Positions 1 to 8,652 of a stretch of 64,000 bases of DNA are shown here, one piece after another. The stretch is from JAIBJN01 sp963811635 (lineage in GTDB: Bacteria > Actinomycetota > Thermoleophilia > Gaiellales > Gaiellaceae): positions 124,001 through 188,000 of the forward strand of contig CAWESB010000013.1 of the NCBI GenBank assembly GCA_963811635.1. The letters run 5' to 3'. The notes beneath the pieces are model-generated. The model searched no databases. It was not told the DNA's origin and saw only the letters and a list, made by a program, of their open reading frames with translations. Positions within the stretch are counted from its first letter, which is position 1. Each line of letters starts with the position of its first letter. Both the position numbers and the translations under genes were made by a program.

Positions 1-1295
1 TCGATCTCGATCTCGTCCCAGAGCGACTCCGACCGGGTCTTGAGGTTCCCCTTGCCGAGCCAGGCGTAGTGGTCGAACTCGACGAGGAGGTCGGGAACCT
101 TGGCGAGCTCGGGGCCGTGGAAGAGATCCTCCCGGCGGTGGGCCTGGGCGACGATGCGCTCGCCGTTCGGGCCCTCGAGCTCGAGCAGGCGTGCCGCGAT
201 CGCGTCGCGCACACGCTCGTACTCCTCGCCGGGCTCGACAATGCCGTGCTCCTCGCGACCGCTGACGTTGAGGACGACGTTCCCGAAGGTCCCGTACGCG
301 AACGCCTTCGTCTTGCTCCAGTCGAGCACCGTGTAGTCGCTGCGCTCGATCGCCCGCTCGCGGAGGCCGGGCAGCCGCTGCTTCGCGAAGTAGCGGAGCC
401 GCTCGGGCAAGTAGCGCCGCAGCTCGAGCGCATCCCCCAGGAGCTTGCGGCCGGCCACGCCGCCGCCGGTCTCGTACGTGAGGAAGCCCTCCGCGGCCAG
501 CCAGGCGTTGAGGTTGACGACCCCGTGCAGGGGGCCGGCGCCGTGGTCGGAGACGACCATGACGTTGCCGCTGCCGGCGAGGTCGACGAGCGCGCCGACC
601 GCTTCGTCGAGGACACGGTAGACCTCGGCCACGGGGCTGGCGAGCCCCTCCGCCTCCCACTGGGTCCAGCAGAGGTGGTGGATGTGGTCGGCGGCCATGA
701 AGACGACGAAGAGCAGCTCGGGGTCGAACCGCTCCGCCAGCCACGCGACGATCTCGACCTTTTGGGCGGCCGCGCGGCGAACCACGTCGAGGTCGAGCTT
801 CCCGTCGGTCAGCGGGAACTTGTTGTCGAGCTCGAGCGACCCATAGCGCCGGCGCAGCTCGTCGCGCAGCGCCTCCGGGTACGTCAGCCCCTGCTCGCGC
901 GCCGCCGCGTCGAAGCCCGCCACCGCAAACCCGTCGACCTCGGGCGCGGGCCAGGTGAAGGGCACGTTCACGATGCCCGTCCGCCGACCGGAGCGGCGTA
1001 GCCGGTCCCAGAGGGCCGGCGCCCGCCGGAAGCTCCCGTTCACGAGCCGGAGCTGATAGCCGGTCTCGTCCCGCTCGATGAAATCCCAGATCCCGTGACG
1101 GCCTGCGTTGACGCCGCTGACGATCGTCGCCCAGGCGTGCGGTGTCAGGGGATGAGTGGTGGAGCGGAGGACGCCGCGCGCGCCGGAGTCGCACAGTCGC
1201 CCGAGGTTGGGAAGCTCCCCAGCGGCCAGCATCGGGTCGACGACGTCGAACGTCGCCGAGTCGAGCCCGATGAGGGTCAGGTCTGGACTGGACAC
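1..1295 (-). CDS. Type I phosphodiesterase / nucleotide pyrophosphatase family protein (3' truncated by window edge)
   Basis: The leftward frame is open from the window edge to a GTG at 1295, about 431 codons; the C-terminus lies outside. The N-terminus has the alkaline-phosphatase-superfamily metal motif LTLIGLDSATFD. It is followed by a Thr-rich catalytic segment (STTHPLTPHAW), an AADHIHH metal-site motif and VVSDHGAGP. These are the expected ligands of the two-metal NPP/phosphopentomutase-like fold. A stop codon lies five codons before the GTG, so the start can be moved little. It is a paralogue of the protein at 3924-5300 and diverges from the Wzz-like gene. In polysaccharide loci such enzymes are usually taken to cleave or transfer phosphodiester-linked groups; the true substrate is unknown. 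Family assignment is firm, role is inferred. Confidence 0.85.
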   Translation of the reverse strand, partial: MSSPDLTLIGLDSATFDVVDPMLAAGELPNLGRLCDSGARGVLRSTTHPLTPHAWATIVSGVNAGRHGIWDFIERDETGYQLRLVNGSFRRAPALWDRLRRSGRRTGIVNVPFTWPAPEVDGFAVAGFDAAAREQGLTYPEALRDELRRRYGSLELDNKFPLTDGKLDLDVVRRAAAQKVEIVAWLAERFDPELLFVVFMAADHIHHLCWTQWEAEGLASPVAEVYRVLDEAVGALVDLAGSGNVMVVSDHGAGPLHGVVNLNAWLAAEGFLTYETGGGVAGRKLLGDALELRRYLPERLRYFAKQRLPGLRERAIERSDYTVLDWSKTKAFAYGTFGNVVLNVSGREEHGIVEPGEEYERVRDAIAARLLELEGPNGERIVAQAHRREDLFHGPELAKVPDLLVEFDHYAWLGKGNLKTRSESLWDEIEI

Positions 1296-1397
1296 CCGCG
1301 GAAGCAGCCGCTACAAGTTAGGAACCAGGAACCAGCCTACTGAATGGACCCCACGGGAATGCGGCAGGAAATCTGCCGCGGGGAGGCTTCCCAAACG

Positions 1398-2417
1398 GTG
1401 CCAGTGAAGACTTGTCCTAACTGCGGTCACGCCTCGCGCGACGACGATCGGTTCTGTGCGTCGTGCGGCCAACCGACGGATATCCGCCGGCAGGCCCCGC
1501 GTGCGCCGGTCGAGGAGCGGCCCCGCCGGGCCGCGGCCCCTGCCGCTCCCGCTCCCGCACCCGCTCCCCCTGCCGCTCCCGCTGGGGCGTCCCCCTCAAA
1601 CGTCGGGGTTTACGCGAACGCGCTCCGGCGCTTTTGGTGGGTCCTCGTCATCGGCGCTGTCGTCGCCCTCTTCGCCGGCCTGTCGGCGCGCTACTCGGTG
1701 AGCCTCTTCCCCCCGGGGCTCGAAGAGAAGGACCAGGTCACCTACACGTCGGAGACTCAGCTGCTCGTCTCGAGCGCGGAAAACCCCTACATCCGCAGTC
1801 AGAAGACCTTCAACCCGACTTCCGCCAACGAGGGCTCCGGCGCGACGGGGGACGAAGAGCCTCCCGCCGACGGCGCGTCGCCGCTCGACGAGATTCCGAT
1901 CACCTCCGCGCCCGACCTGAACACGCTCGTCCGCACGGCCAACCTCTACCCGTTCGTCATCGAGTCGGACGACGTCGCCGCCTACCGGCGCGAGAAGTAC
2001 GGCGACCTGCCCGGAAGCATCTCGGCGCTCGGAGTGACGTCCGTCGTGACGGCGAACCGGATCGAGCTGTCCGAGATCCCGGTAATCAGGCTCATCGCGG
2101 TCGCCGACTCGCCCGACGACGCGGTCGGCCTGGCCAACAAGACGGCCACGGCATTCATCGGCTGGCTCGGTGAGCAGCAGAAGGCGGCCAAGATCCTCCC
2201 CGAGGACCGGATCGTCGTCGAGCAGCTGACGGTGCCGCAAGGCGCGATCCCCTCCGGGGGCAGCTCGAAGACCCTGCCGATCCTCGTCTTCCTCGTGGTC
2301 TTCGCGGCGTTCTGCGTGCTCGCCGTTCTCCTCGACTATCTCATCCCCGCCCGGCCGCGCCGCGAACACTCGGACGTGGAGCCCGTCGAGCCGGTCGAGG
2401 TCAAGAAGACCGCCTAG
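1398..2417 (+). CDS. Zinc-ribbon protein with Wzz-like chain-length-determinant architecture
   Basis: The protein opens with a treble-clef/zinc-ribbon motif (CPNCG then CASCG, 12 residues between the pairs). A Pro/Ala-rich linker follows. Then come a membrane span (starting FWWVLVIGAVVALF), an extracytoplasmic region of about 170 residues, and a second membrane span near the C-terminus (LPILVFLVVFAAFCVL) with a short charged tail. Two spans flanking an outside domain is the layout of Wzz/polysaccharide co-polymerases, and the next gene 3 nt downstream is an O-antigen polymerase-like protein. The most likely starts are GTG 1398 or GTG 1404, behind a GGGGAGG at about 1380; an ATG at 1344 would give a longer N-terminus not needed for the zinc ribbon. 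The domain fusion is unusual. The Wzz role is inferred from topology and context. Confidence 0.6.
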   Translation: MPVKTCPNCGHASRDDDRFCASCGQPTDIRRQAPRAPVEERPRRAAAPAAPAPAPAPPAAPAGASPSNVGVYANALRRFWWVLVIGAVVALFAGLSARYSVSLFPPGLEEKDQVTYTSETQLLVSSAENPYIRSQKTFNPTSANEGSGATGDEEPPADGASPLDEIPITSAPDLNTLVRTANLYPFVIESDDVAAYRREKYGDLPGSISALGVTSVVTANRIELSEIPVIRLIAVADSPDDAVGLANKTATAFIGWLGEQQKAAKILPEDRIVVEQLTVPQGAIPSGGSSKTLPILVFLVVFAAFCVLAVLLDYLIPARPRREHSDVEPVEPVEVKKTA

Positions 2418-2420
2418 GCG

Positions 2421-3923
2421 ATGGCCTACGTCGAAGCGCCCGTCGCCCGCCGCTCGACGGCGATCGGGGTGGCGGCCTTCGGGGCGGCGAGCCTCGCCGC
2501 CGGGACGATGCTCGGGCCGAGGGAAACGCTCGCCGGGGCCGCGGTCTTCGTTGCCGCGGCGGTGGTCGCCATGCGCGAGCTGTCGACGCCGACGGTCACC
2601 TGGCCCAACGCGATCGCCGCCTTCGTCCTCGTCATGTGGCTGATCCCGGCCCGCGGCTACCGGCTGCCGATCACGTTGCCGTTCAACCTCGAGCCCTATC
2701 GCATAGTCCTTGGAGTGCTGCTCGTCGTCCTGGTCGTGGCGGCGATCTACGGGCGCCTGACGCTCGAGTTCCTCGGCTTCGGGGTGCCGCTGCTCATCCT
2801 GGCCGGCGTCGCGGTCGTGGCCGCGATCCTCAACTACCAGGAGCTCTCGAACGCGTTCGAGGGCGGCGGGGCTTTCAAGTCGCTCTCCTACTACCTCGGC
2901 TTCCTGGCCGTCTTCGTGCTCGTCGCCTCGACGATCAAGACGCAGGCCGCCATGGACACGGTTGTGCGGGCGCTCGTCATCGGGGCGACGATCGTCGCGT
3001 TCTCGGCCATCTACGAGTCGCGTTCCAGCTACAACGTGTTCGACGAGCTCTCCAACTGGATCCCGGTCCTCATCCGGGAAGCCCGCGGAGGCTTCGAGGC
3101 GCGCGGCGGCAACGTTCGGGTCTACGCGTCAGCACAGCACCCGATTGCGCTGTCGGCTGCGCTGTTCATGGCTTTTCCGCTCGCCCTCTACCTCGTCGGG
3201 CGGGCGAGCACGCAGCTCCGCTCGCGCCTCTGGATCCTCGCGGCGGCTGTCTGCGCCATGGGCGCGGTCGCCACGATTTCCCGGACGACGGTGATCATGG
3301 TGGCCGCGCTCGGGATCGTGGCGGTCTGGGTGCGCGGCCGCAAGGTCGTTCGCTTCTGGCCGTTCCTGCTCGTCCTGCCGATCGCCATCCACTTCGCTGT
3401 CCCCGGGGCGCTCGGCGGCATCTACAAGGCGATCACGTTCCAGGGAGGCGGTCTCGCCGCGGACGCCTACGCCCGCCCGGGAGAGCAGGGCTCGGGCCGG
3501 CTCGCCGACCTCGGGCCCGGGCTGCGCCTGTGGGACGAATCGCCGCTCGTCGGCAAGGGCATCGGCTCGCAGGTGACAACCCAGGAGGCCGGCGTCGCGC
3601 AGACGGCCGAGGGTGCCCAGGGGGCGGTCATCATCTTCGACAACGAGTGGCTGAACACACTCGTCTCGCTCGGGGTCGTCGGCCTCGTGGCGGTCGCGTG
3701 GTTCGTCTGGGGGAGCCTGATCACCATCGGCAGGTTCGCCCGCAGGGTGCGCGGTCCGCGCAGCGACCTGGCCGCTGCATGCGCGGCGGCGATCGGCGCG
3801 TTCGGGATCGCGATGTTCGTGTTCGACGCGTTCGCCTTCGTCCAGGCGACGATCTTCTTCTTCATGATCGCGGCGATCGGGCTCCAGGCCCGGCGCCTCG
3901 GCCCACGGCCGACGGATTCGTAG
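2421..3923 (+). CDS. O-antigen ligase/polymerase (Wzy-like) integral membrane protein
   Basis: The 500-residue, strongly hydrophobic protein has roughly eleven to twelve predicted membrane helices. A larger loop carries the charged and aromatic region around residues 330-400, as in the O-antigen ligase/Wzy polymerase superfamily. The motif GPGLRLWDESPLVGKGIGS resembles the conserved G-x-G segment (R...W..a....P..G.G.g) at the start of the large loop in this family. It begins 3 nt after the Wzz-like gene and is surely co-transcribed with it. The expected role is polymerisation or ligation of lipid-linked repeat units outside the membrane. Its stop codon abuts the stop of the convergent phosphodiesterase gene with no spacer. 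Confidence 0.8.
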   Translation: MAYVEAPVARRSTAIGVAAFGAASLAAGTMLGPRETLAGAAVFVAAAVVAMRELSTPTVTWPNAIAAFVLVMWLIPARGYRLPITLPFNLEPYRIVLGVLLVVLVVAAIYGRLTLEFLGFGVPLLILAGVAVVAAILNYQELSNAFEGGGAFKSLSYYLGFLAVFVLVASTIKTQAAMDTVVRALVIGATIVAFSAIYESRSSYNVFDELSNWIPVLIREARGGFEARGGNVRVYASAQHPIALSAALFMAFPLALYLVGRASTQLRSRLWILAAAVCAMGAVATISRTTVIMVAALGIVAVWVRGRKVVRFWPFLLVLPIAIHFAVPGALGGIYKAITFQGGGLAADAYARPGEQGSGRLADLGPGLRLWDESPLVGKGIGSQVTTQEAGVAQTAEGAQGAVIIFDNEWLNTLVSLGVVGLVAVAWFVWGSLITIGRFARRVRGPRSDLAAACAAAIGAFGIAMFVFDAFAFVQATIFFFMIAAIGLQARRLGPRPTDS

Positions 3924-5300
3924 CTAGCGCAGAAGGCTCGTGCCCCGCATCGACTCGGGCGCTTCGAGCCCGAGCAGGTCGAGCACGGTCGGCGCCACGT
4001 CGAGCAGATGGGCGCCCTCGCGCGGGCCGGCCGTAACACCGGGCGCCTTGAGCACGAAGAGCCCCTCCTGCGCGTGGTTGGCGTCGTCGGGACCGGTGTC
4101 GTTTTCGAACGTGTGCACGCCCTCCTCGCCGCCCACGGTGCCGACCGACCGCCACAGCAGGTCGCCGAAGTGGACGATCAGGTCGGGCGCGACGCCGTTC
4201 ACTTGCGGGTACGTCTTCTCGGGGACGTGCACCCGCGTGTCGAGCGGCTCGCCGTTCTCGTCCGGGATGGCGGCGAGGCGGGCTGCGAGGTCGTCCCGGA
4301 CGCGCTCGTAGTCGTCGGCGGGCACGATTCCCTCCGGCTCGCGGCCGGCGACGTTGAGGAAGATGCGCGAGTAGTAGCCGCCCTCGCCCCAGGCGACAGT
4401 CTTCGACCAGTCGATCCCGGCCTCGCGCAGCGGCATGACCCGGTCGGGCTCGGTCAGCGTCCCGAGGAGGCCCTCGCGCCGGAGCCACTCGTTGACGCGG
4501 ATACCTCCGTCCATGCGCTTGCCCCCGTGGTCGGAGACGACGAGCACTGCGGTGTCGTCGTCCGCATGCGCGAGGACCCCGGCCATGAGGCCGTCCACGT
4601 GCCGGTGGTAGTCGAGGATCGCGTGCTCGAACGGGTTTCCCGGCTCGTGCTTTCTGTGCTCTGGGTCCATCAGCTTCCAGAAGCCGTGGTACATGCGGTC
4701 GATGCCCATCTCGACCATGGCGAAGAGCTCCCAGGGCTTCGTCTCGAGCAGGTGGTTGGCGAGCTGGAAGCGCCGGTCGGTCATCTCGTAGACCTGACGG
4801 AGGAGGTAGTCCTTGTCGTCCGTGCGGAAGTCGCGCACGTCGAAGAGGTACTCGCCCACCGTCTGCTCGACCTCGCGCTTGAGCATCGGCGGGAAGGTGA
4901 ACTGGCTCTCGACCGAAGGCGTCAGGAAGCAGCTGACCATGACGCCGTTGAGCGGCCGCGGCGGGTACGTCCCGGGGACGCTGAGGACGATCGAGGGCTT
5001 GCCGGCGCGCGTGGCGTAGTCCCAGAGGCGCGGCTCGCGGATCGCCGTCGAGTTGGCGATGAAGAGGCCGTCGTAGGAGTGGTCGGAGCGGTTGCGGAAG
5101 CCGTAGACGCCGAGGTCGCCGGGGGTGCGGCTCGACATCATGCAGGACCAGGCCGGGACGGTGATCGGCGGGATCACCGAGGTCAGGCGGCCGTAGGCTC
5201 CGTGCTCCATCAGGCCTGAGAGGACGGGCAGCTCGTCGCGCCAGCGGTCGAGGAGGAGCGACGGCTCGGCGCAGTCGAGCCCGACGATCATCACCTTCAT
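3924..5300 (-). CDS. Type I phosphodiesterase / nucleotide pyrophosphatase family protein
   Basis: The complete 458-residue protein begins MKVMIVGLDCAEPSLLLDRW, the first metal-binding Asp motif of the alkaline phosphatase superfamily. It has the nucleophile region PPITVPAWSCMMSSRTPG, a MGIDRMYHGFW metal motif, VVSDHGGKRMDGG, and a late EGVHTF segment. It is the last gene of a leftward operon (ribbon-helix-helix protein, two GT4 enzymes, this gene) and overlaps the upstream GT4 stop by ATGA. It resembles the enzyme at the window start (shared LPNL/VLSGLM, G-V/A-GR and DWSKT segments) and is likely its paralogue. The substrate is unknown; a phosphodiester or sulfate ester on the surface polymer or its lipid carrier is a reasonable guess. 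Confidence 0.85.
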   Translation of the reverse strand: MKVMIVGLDCAEPSLLLDRWRDELPVLSGLMEHGAYGRLTSVIPPITVPAWSCMMSSRTPGDLGVYGFRNRSDHSYDGLFIANSTAIREPRLWDYATRAGKPSIVLSVPGTYPPRPLNGVMVSCFLTPSVESQFTFPPMLKREVEQTVGEYLFDVRDFRTDDKDYLLRQVYEMTDRRFQLANHLLETKPWELFAMVEMGIDRMYHGFWKLMDPEHRKHEPGNPFEHAILDYHRHVDGLMAGVLAHADDDTAVLVVSDHGGKRMDGGIRVNEWLRREGLLGTLTEPDRVMPLREAGIDWSKTVAWGEGGYYSRIFLNVAGREPEGIVPADDYERVRDDLAARLAAIPDENGEPLDTRVHVPEKTYPQVNGVAPDLIVHFGDLLWRSVGTVGGEEGVHTFENDTGPDDANHAQEGLFVLKAPGVTAGPREGAHLLDVAPTVLDLLGLEAPESMRGTSLLR

Positions 5301-6481
5301 CGCGCCAGGAGCCTCCGGTAGAGGCCTTCGAGGTCGCGCGCGCCCTGCTCCCAGGTGAGCCGGTCGCGCCGCGCCAGGGTCCCGGCCCGCAGGCGGGCGA
5401 GCAGCTCCGGGTCGCGGTCGAGGAGGCCGAGGTGGTCGGTCAGCGCCGGCACGTCGCCGGCCTCGTGCACGAGCGCATCAGCCATGTGCTCGCAGCGCGC
5501 CCCGGCCGCGTCGGAGACGACCGGCACGCAGCCGGACGCCTGCGCCTCGTAGGTGACGAGGGCGCTTCCCTCCTCGACGGTCGGGAGGACGAGCACGTCG
5601 CTGCCGCGCATCACCTCCGACATGTCGGTCACGAACCCCTTGACCGTGACGCTCGGGTGCGCGAGCCACTCTGCGAGCACGTCGTCGTACCCGGGATAGA
5701 AGGCGCCGCAGATCGTGAAGGTGCCGCGCTCGGCCGCGCCCGAGCCCACCCACGCCTGCAGGGCGTAGTGCAGGCCCTTGCGCGGCTCGCAGCTGCCGGC
5801 GAAGAGAGCGCGCAGGCCCGGCGGGGCGCCGTTACGGCTCGCCTCCGGCGCGGGGAAGCGCGCCGGGTCGAAGCCGTACTGGTGCAGGCCGAGCCGCTCG
5901 GGCGAGAAGCCGCGGTCCAGGAAGGTGCGGCGCGAGAACTCGGAGGGGACGGCGACGAGGTCGACGGCGGCGTACTCGCGTTCCTCGAGGTCGAGCGCGT
6001 ACTCGTCGGCGGTGTGCGAGTGGCCCTCGGGCTGGGCGAGGCCGAGTCGCGCGGTCTCCTCGGCGACGCGCTCGTAGGCGTAGGCGGTGTGGGTGTTGGG
6101 CGCCTCGCGGACGCTGGCGATGCCCGTGTCGCGGGCTGCCGCGGCCGTCTCGACGGTCGCGCGCGGCCAGCAGTGGACGATGTCCACCTCGCCGGCGAGC
6201 CGGCGGAGCGCTTTGCCGACCCGGCGGTCGTGGTAGCGATACGCCCGGCGCCGGCCTATCGCGCGGTGCGGGACCCGCTTGCCGGCGAGGGTGAGTGTCG
6301 TCACGACCTCCTCGGTGTGCGGGAGCTCGTGGGCGACCGCGGTTGCGTATACGCGCACCTCGTGGCCGAGGCCGACCAGGCTCTGCACCTGGTTCCAGGC
6401 GGTCGTCCCGATCCCGGGCGCGCCCAGCGTGTCCGGGAAGCTGTAGAGCACCCGTAGCGGTGTGGAAGACGGCGTCGTCAT
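5297..6481 (-). CDS. GT4-family glycosyltransferase (GT-B fold)
   Basis: The 394-residue protein begins with a Rossmann-like strand (LRVLYSFPDTLGAPGIGT) where GT4 enzymes bind acceptor through a Gly-rich loop. The C-terminal half has the nucleotide-sugar site: LFAGSCEPRKGLHYALQAW and the E-x7-E signature in VEEGSALVTYEAQASG. There is no membrane span. It overlaps the upstream sister GT4 gene by ATGA and shares with it nearly the same N-terminus, a YRYHDRRV block and the CEPRKGLHYALQAW block. The pair is therefore a clear tandem duplication. It probably adds one sugar to the lipid-linked oligosaccharide on the cytoplasmic face; donor and acceptor cannot be read from sequence. Confidence 0.88.
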   Translation of the reverse strand: MTTPSSTPLRVLYSFPDTLGAPGIGTTAWNQVQSLVGLGHEVRVYATAVAHELPHTEEVVTTLTLAGKRVPHRAIGRRRAYRYHDRRVGKALRRLAGEVDIVHCWPRATVETAAAARDTGIASVREAPNTHTAYAYERVAEETARLGLAQPEGHSHTADEYALDLEEREYAAVDLVAVPSEFSRRTFLDRGFSPERLGLHQYGFDPARFPAPEASRNGAPPGLRALFAGSCEPRKGLHYALQAWVGSGAAERGTFTICGAFYPGYDDVLAEWLAHPSVTVKGFVTDMSEVMRGSDVLVLPTVEEGSALVTYEAQASGCVPVVSDAAGARCEHMADALVHEAGDVPALTDHLGLLDRDPELLARLRAGTLARRDRLTWEQGARDLEGLYRRLLAR

Positions 6482-7689
6482 GTCTCGGCCCGTCGACTCA
6501 CGAGCCCGGCGTAGATCGTCTCGAGATCACGAACTCCCTGGTCCCACGTCAGTTGATCTCTGCTCTCAAGGGTACGCGCCCGCAGCCGGGTGAGGAGGCT
6601 GCGATCGCCGTCGACGAGGCGAAGGTGGGACGTGAGGGTCTCGACGTCGCCTGCCTGGTGGACGAGGCATGAGCGCATGTGCTCGCAGCGGGCGCCCGCG
6701 GCGTCCGAGACGACGAGCACACAGCCGGAGCCCTGGGCCTCGTACGTCACGAGCGCGCTCCCGTCCTCGATCGACGGCAGCACGAGCACGTCGCTCGCGC
6801 GCATGAGCGCGCCGACGTCGTCGACGAAGCCGTTCACCTGGACGCTCGGGTGCGCGAGCCAGCGCGCGAGCACGCGGTCGTAGCCCGGGTAGAAGTCGCC
6901 GCAGATCGTGAAGGTTCCCCGCTCGGCCGCTCCCGAGTCGAGCCAGGCCTGCAACGCATAGTGGAGCCCCTTGCGCGGCTCGCAGCGGCCGACGAAGATC
7001 GCGCGGAGGCCGTCGTCCACGTTGACCGGCCGCGGCGGGGGGACGGGGAAGCGCACGGGGTCGAACCCGTAGCGGTGGAGGGCGAGCCGTTCGCTTCCGA
7101 CGCTGTGCTCGAGGAACGTCGTCCGCGCGTACTCGGACGGAACGGCCAGCATGTCGACCGCCTCGTACTCCTGCTCCTCGAGCTCGAGGCTGATCGGGTC
7201 GGGCGTGTGCGAGTGGCCGGCGAGCGGCTCTAGCCCGAGCATTGCCGTCTCCTCGGCGACGCGCGCGTAGGCGAACGCCGTGTGCGTGTTCGGCACCTCC
7301 CGCACCGTCGGGATCCCGAGGGCGCGGGCCGCCGCGGCCGTCTGCAACGTCGCTCGCGGCCAGACGTGGACGATGTCGACCTGCCCGGCGAGGTGGGCGA
7401 GCGCGTGCGCGACCCGCTGGTCGTGGTAGCGGTAGGCGCGCCGGCGCCCGAGGGCGCGGTGCGGGATCCGGACCCCGGCCGCAGAGAGGGTCGTCACCTT
7501 CTTCGTCTCCTCGAGCTCACGCGCCTCGGAGGCGTCCTTGCCGATGCTCGTGCAGTAGATCGCGACCTCGTGGCCGCGCCGAACCAGGCCCTCGACGAAG
7601 TGGAGAGCCGCCGCGCCGATGCCGGGCTCTCCGAGGGTGTCGGGGAAGCTGTAGAGAATCCGCAGCGTCTCCGACAGGACGGACGTCAC
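6478..7689 (-). CDS. GT4-family glycosyltransferase (GT-B fold), paralogue of the downstream gene
   Basis: The 403-residue protein has the same domain plan as the next gene: N-terminal LRILYSFPDTLGEPGIGA, a middle YRYHDQRVAHAL block, IFVGRCEPRKGLHYALQAW, and an E-x7-E motif in IEDGSALVTYEAQGSG. It starts at GTG 7689, 6 nt after the stop of the ribbon-helix-helix gene. Its stop overlaps the ATG of the sister GT4. The retained catalytic motifs in both copies argue that both are active, presumably with different acceptors. The GT4 family call is firm; the sugar is unknown. Confidence 0.88.
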   Translation of the reverse strand: MTSVLSETLRILYSFPDTLGEPGIGAAALHFVEGLVRRGHEVAIYCTSIGKDASEARELEETKKVTTLSAAGVRIPHRALGRRRAYRYHDQRVAHALAHLAGQVDIVHVWPRATLQTAAAARALGIPTVREVPNTHTAFAYARVAEETAMLGLEPLAGHSHTPDPISLELEEQEYEAVDMLAVPSEYARTTFLEHSVGSERLALHRYGFDPVRFPVPPPRPVNVDDGLRAIFVGRCEPRKGLHYALQAWLDSGAAERGTFTICGDFYPGYDRVLARWLAHPSVQVNGFVDDVGALMRASDVLVLPSIEDGSALVTYEAQGSGCVLVVSDAAGARCEHMRSCLVHQAGDVETLTSHLRLVDGDRSLLTRLRARTLESRDQLTWDQGVRDLETIYAGLVSRRAET

Positions 7690-7695
7690 CCGCCG

Positions 7696-7944
7696 TCAAT
7701 CCTCCAGGTAGCCGAGCGACTGCAACCGGCGGCGGATGGCCGCGACCTCCTCGCTCGTCAACCCGTCCTCTTCGGCGGCGGTCGGGGGCGCCTGGCTCGA
7801 CGCCAGGTCGCGGAGCACGTAGACGGCGAACTCCGTCACGGAATGGAAGCCGGTCCCCTCGATCACCTGCCGCAACCGCTCATAGAGCGGGCGGGGGATC
7901 TTCAGGGTTACGTCGTCGGTTCTCTCGCTTCGCCGCCGCGCCAT
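7696..7944 (-). CDS. Ribbon-helix-helix (CopG/Arc-like) DNA-binding protein
   Basis: This small protein of about 82 residues has an N-terminal beta strand and two helices typical of ribbon-helix-helix proteins (DDVTLKIPRPLYERLRQV, then a helix in SVTEFAVYVLRDL). A linker and a C-terminal helical tail ending in RLQSLGYLED follow. ATG 7944 (preceded by GGAAG) is preferred over the in-frame GTG 7947. It heads the operon with the two GT4 genes and the phosphodiesterase. A palindrome covers the region just upstream of the start codon, so autoregulation is plausible. The RLxSLGYL tail also occurs at the C-terminus of many sulfatase/phosphodiesterase-type proteins, so this could instead be a partner of the locus phosphodiesterases; that second idea is inference. 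Confidence 0.65.
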   Translation of the reverse strand: MARRRSERTDDVTLKIPRPLYERLRQVIEGTGFHSVTEFAVYVLRDLASSQAPPTAAEEDGLTSEEVAAIRRRLQSLGYLED

Positions 7945-7945
7945 C

Positions 7946-7963
7946 ACACTTCCGGAAGAGTGT
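7946..7963. promoter_or_regulatory. Palindromic candidate operator before the RHH-GT4 operon
   Basis: ACACT and AGTGT arms flank a centre that forms the perfect 10-bp palindrome CTTCCGGAAG (7949-7958). The element sits at the start codon of the ribbon-helix-helix gene, in the 120-bp divergent region shared with the acyltransferase operon. RHH proteins commonly bind such short palindromes near their own start. Function is inferred. Confidence 0.35.
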
Positions 7964-8067
7964 TACCGGAGTGTATCCGCGCCGCTTCCGCCGAAGGTCT
8001 GGACCGTTACTCTGGACTTGGCACACCGCGCGGAATCGCCTACGACTTTGATGAGGGAGATGCGGTC

Positions 8068-8652
8068 ATGAAGAGCCGAAGCTGGAGCGGGGCTTTGCGG
8101 TCTTTCGTGGACCCGATGACGTATTTCCAGGTGGTCCGCCTCCTCCACTACTACAGCTACTCGCACGTGCGCCCGCGCCGGCTGATGACCATGGAGGAAG
8201 GAGCGACGATCGCCCCCAACGTCTCGCTGCGAAACGGCGAGCGGATCACGATCGGGCGGCGCTCGAAGATCGGCGAGCGCGCCTACATCTGGGCGGGAGA
8301 CAAGACCGGCAGGATCGAGATCGGCGAGGACTGCCGCTTGGGCCCCGAGGTGTTCGTGACGGCGTCCGACTACGGGCTCTCTCCCGACGCCAAGATCGCG
8401 GAGCAGGAGCGCAATGAGCGGGACGTGACGATCGGGAACGACGTCTGGCTCGGCGCCCGCGTCTTCGTCGGCGCCGGCGTGACGATCGGCGACGGGTGCG
8501 TCGTCAGCGCCGGCTCGGTGGTCACGAAGTCGCTTCCTGCCGGCTCCGTCGCCGTCGGGAACCCGGCCCGCATCGTGCGCCGCCGCGAGGACTATGCCGC
8601 GAGCGGCGAGACGCCCGCGCCGGAGCCCGACGCGGTGAGAGCGTCGGCTTGA
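8068..8652 (+). CDS. Left-handed beta-helix (hexapeptide-repeat) acyltransferase
   Basis: The 194-residue protein has a short helical N-terminus and then hexapeptide repeats (ITIGRRSKIGERAYIWAG, IEIGEDCRLGPEVFV, VTIGNDVWLGARVFVGAGV). It ends with the closing KSLPAGSVAVGNPARIVRRR block typical of WcaF/NeuD/VatD-like O-acetyltransferases. ATG 8068 is chosen because the frame upstream of it is antisense to the GT4 gene and carries no homologous sequence. It overlaps the following GT2 gene (TTGA) and leads a four-gene operon. It is expected to acetylate a sugar of the polymer using acetyl-CoA. Confidence 0.85.
   Translation: MKSRSWSGALRSFVDPMTYFQVVRLLHYYSYSHVRPRRLMTMEEGATIAPNVSLRNGERITIGRRSKIGERAYIWAGDKTGRIEIGEDCRLGPEVFVTASDYGLSPDAKIAEQERNERDVTIGNDVWLGARVFVGAGVTIGDGCVVSAGSVVTKSLPAGSVAVGNPARIVRRREDYAASGETPAPEPDAVRASA

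Noticed and set aside
69..1001. A 310-codon rightward frame at the window start
   Set aside because: Antisense to a clear phosphodiesterase reading on the other strand with all metal motifs.
7949..7958. The CTTCCGGAAG palindrome as a transposon end or att site
   Set aside because: No integrase, transposase or partner repeat lies near; an operator role fits better.
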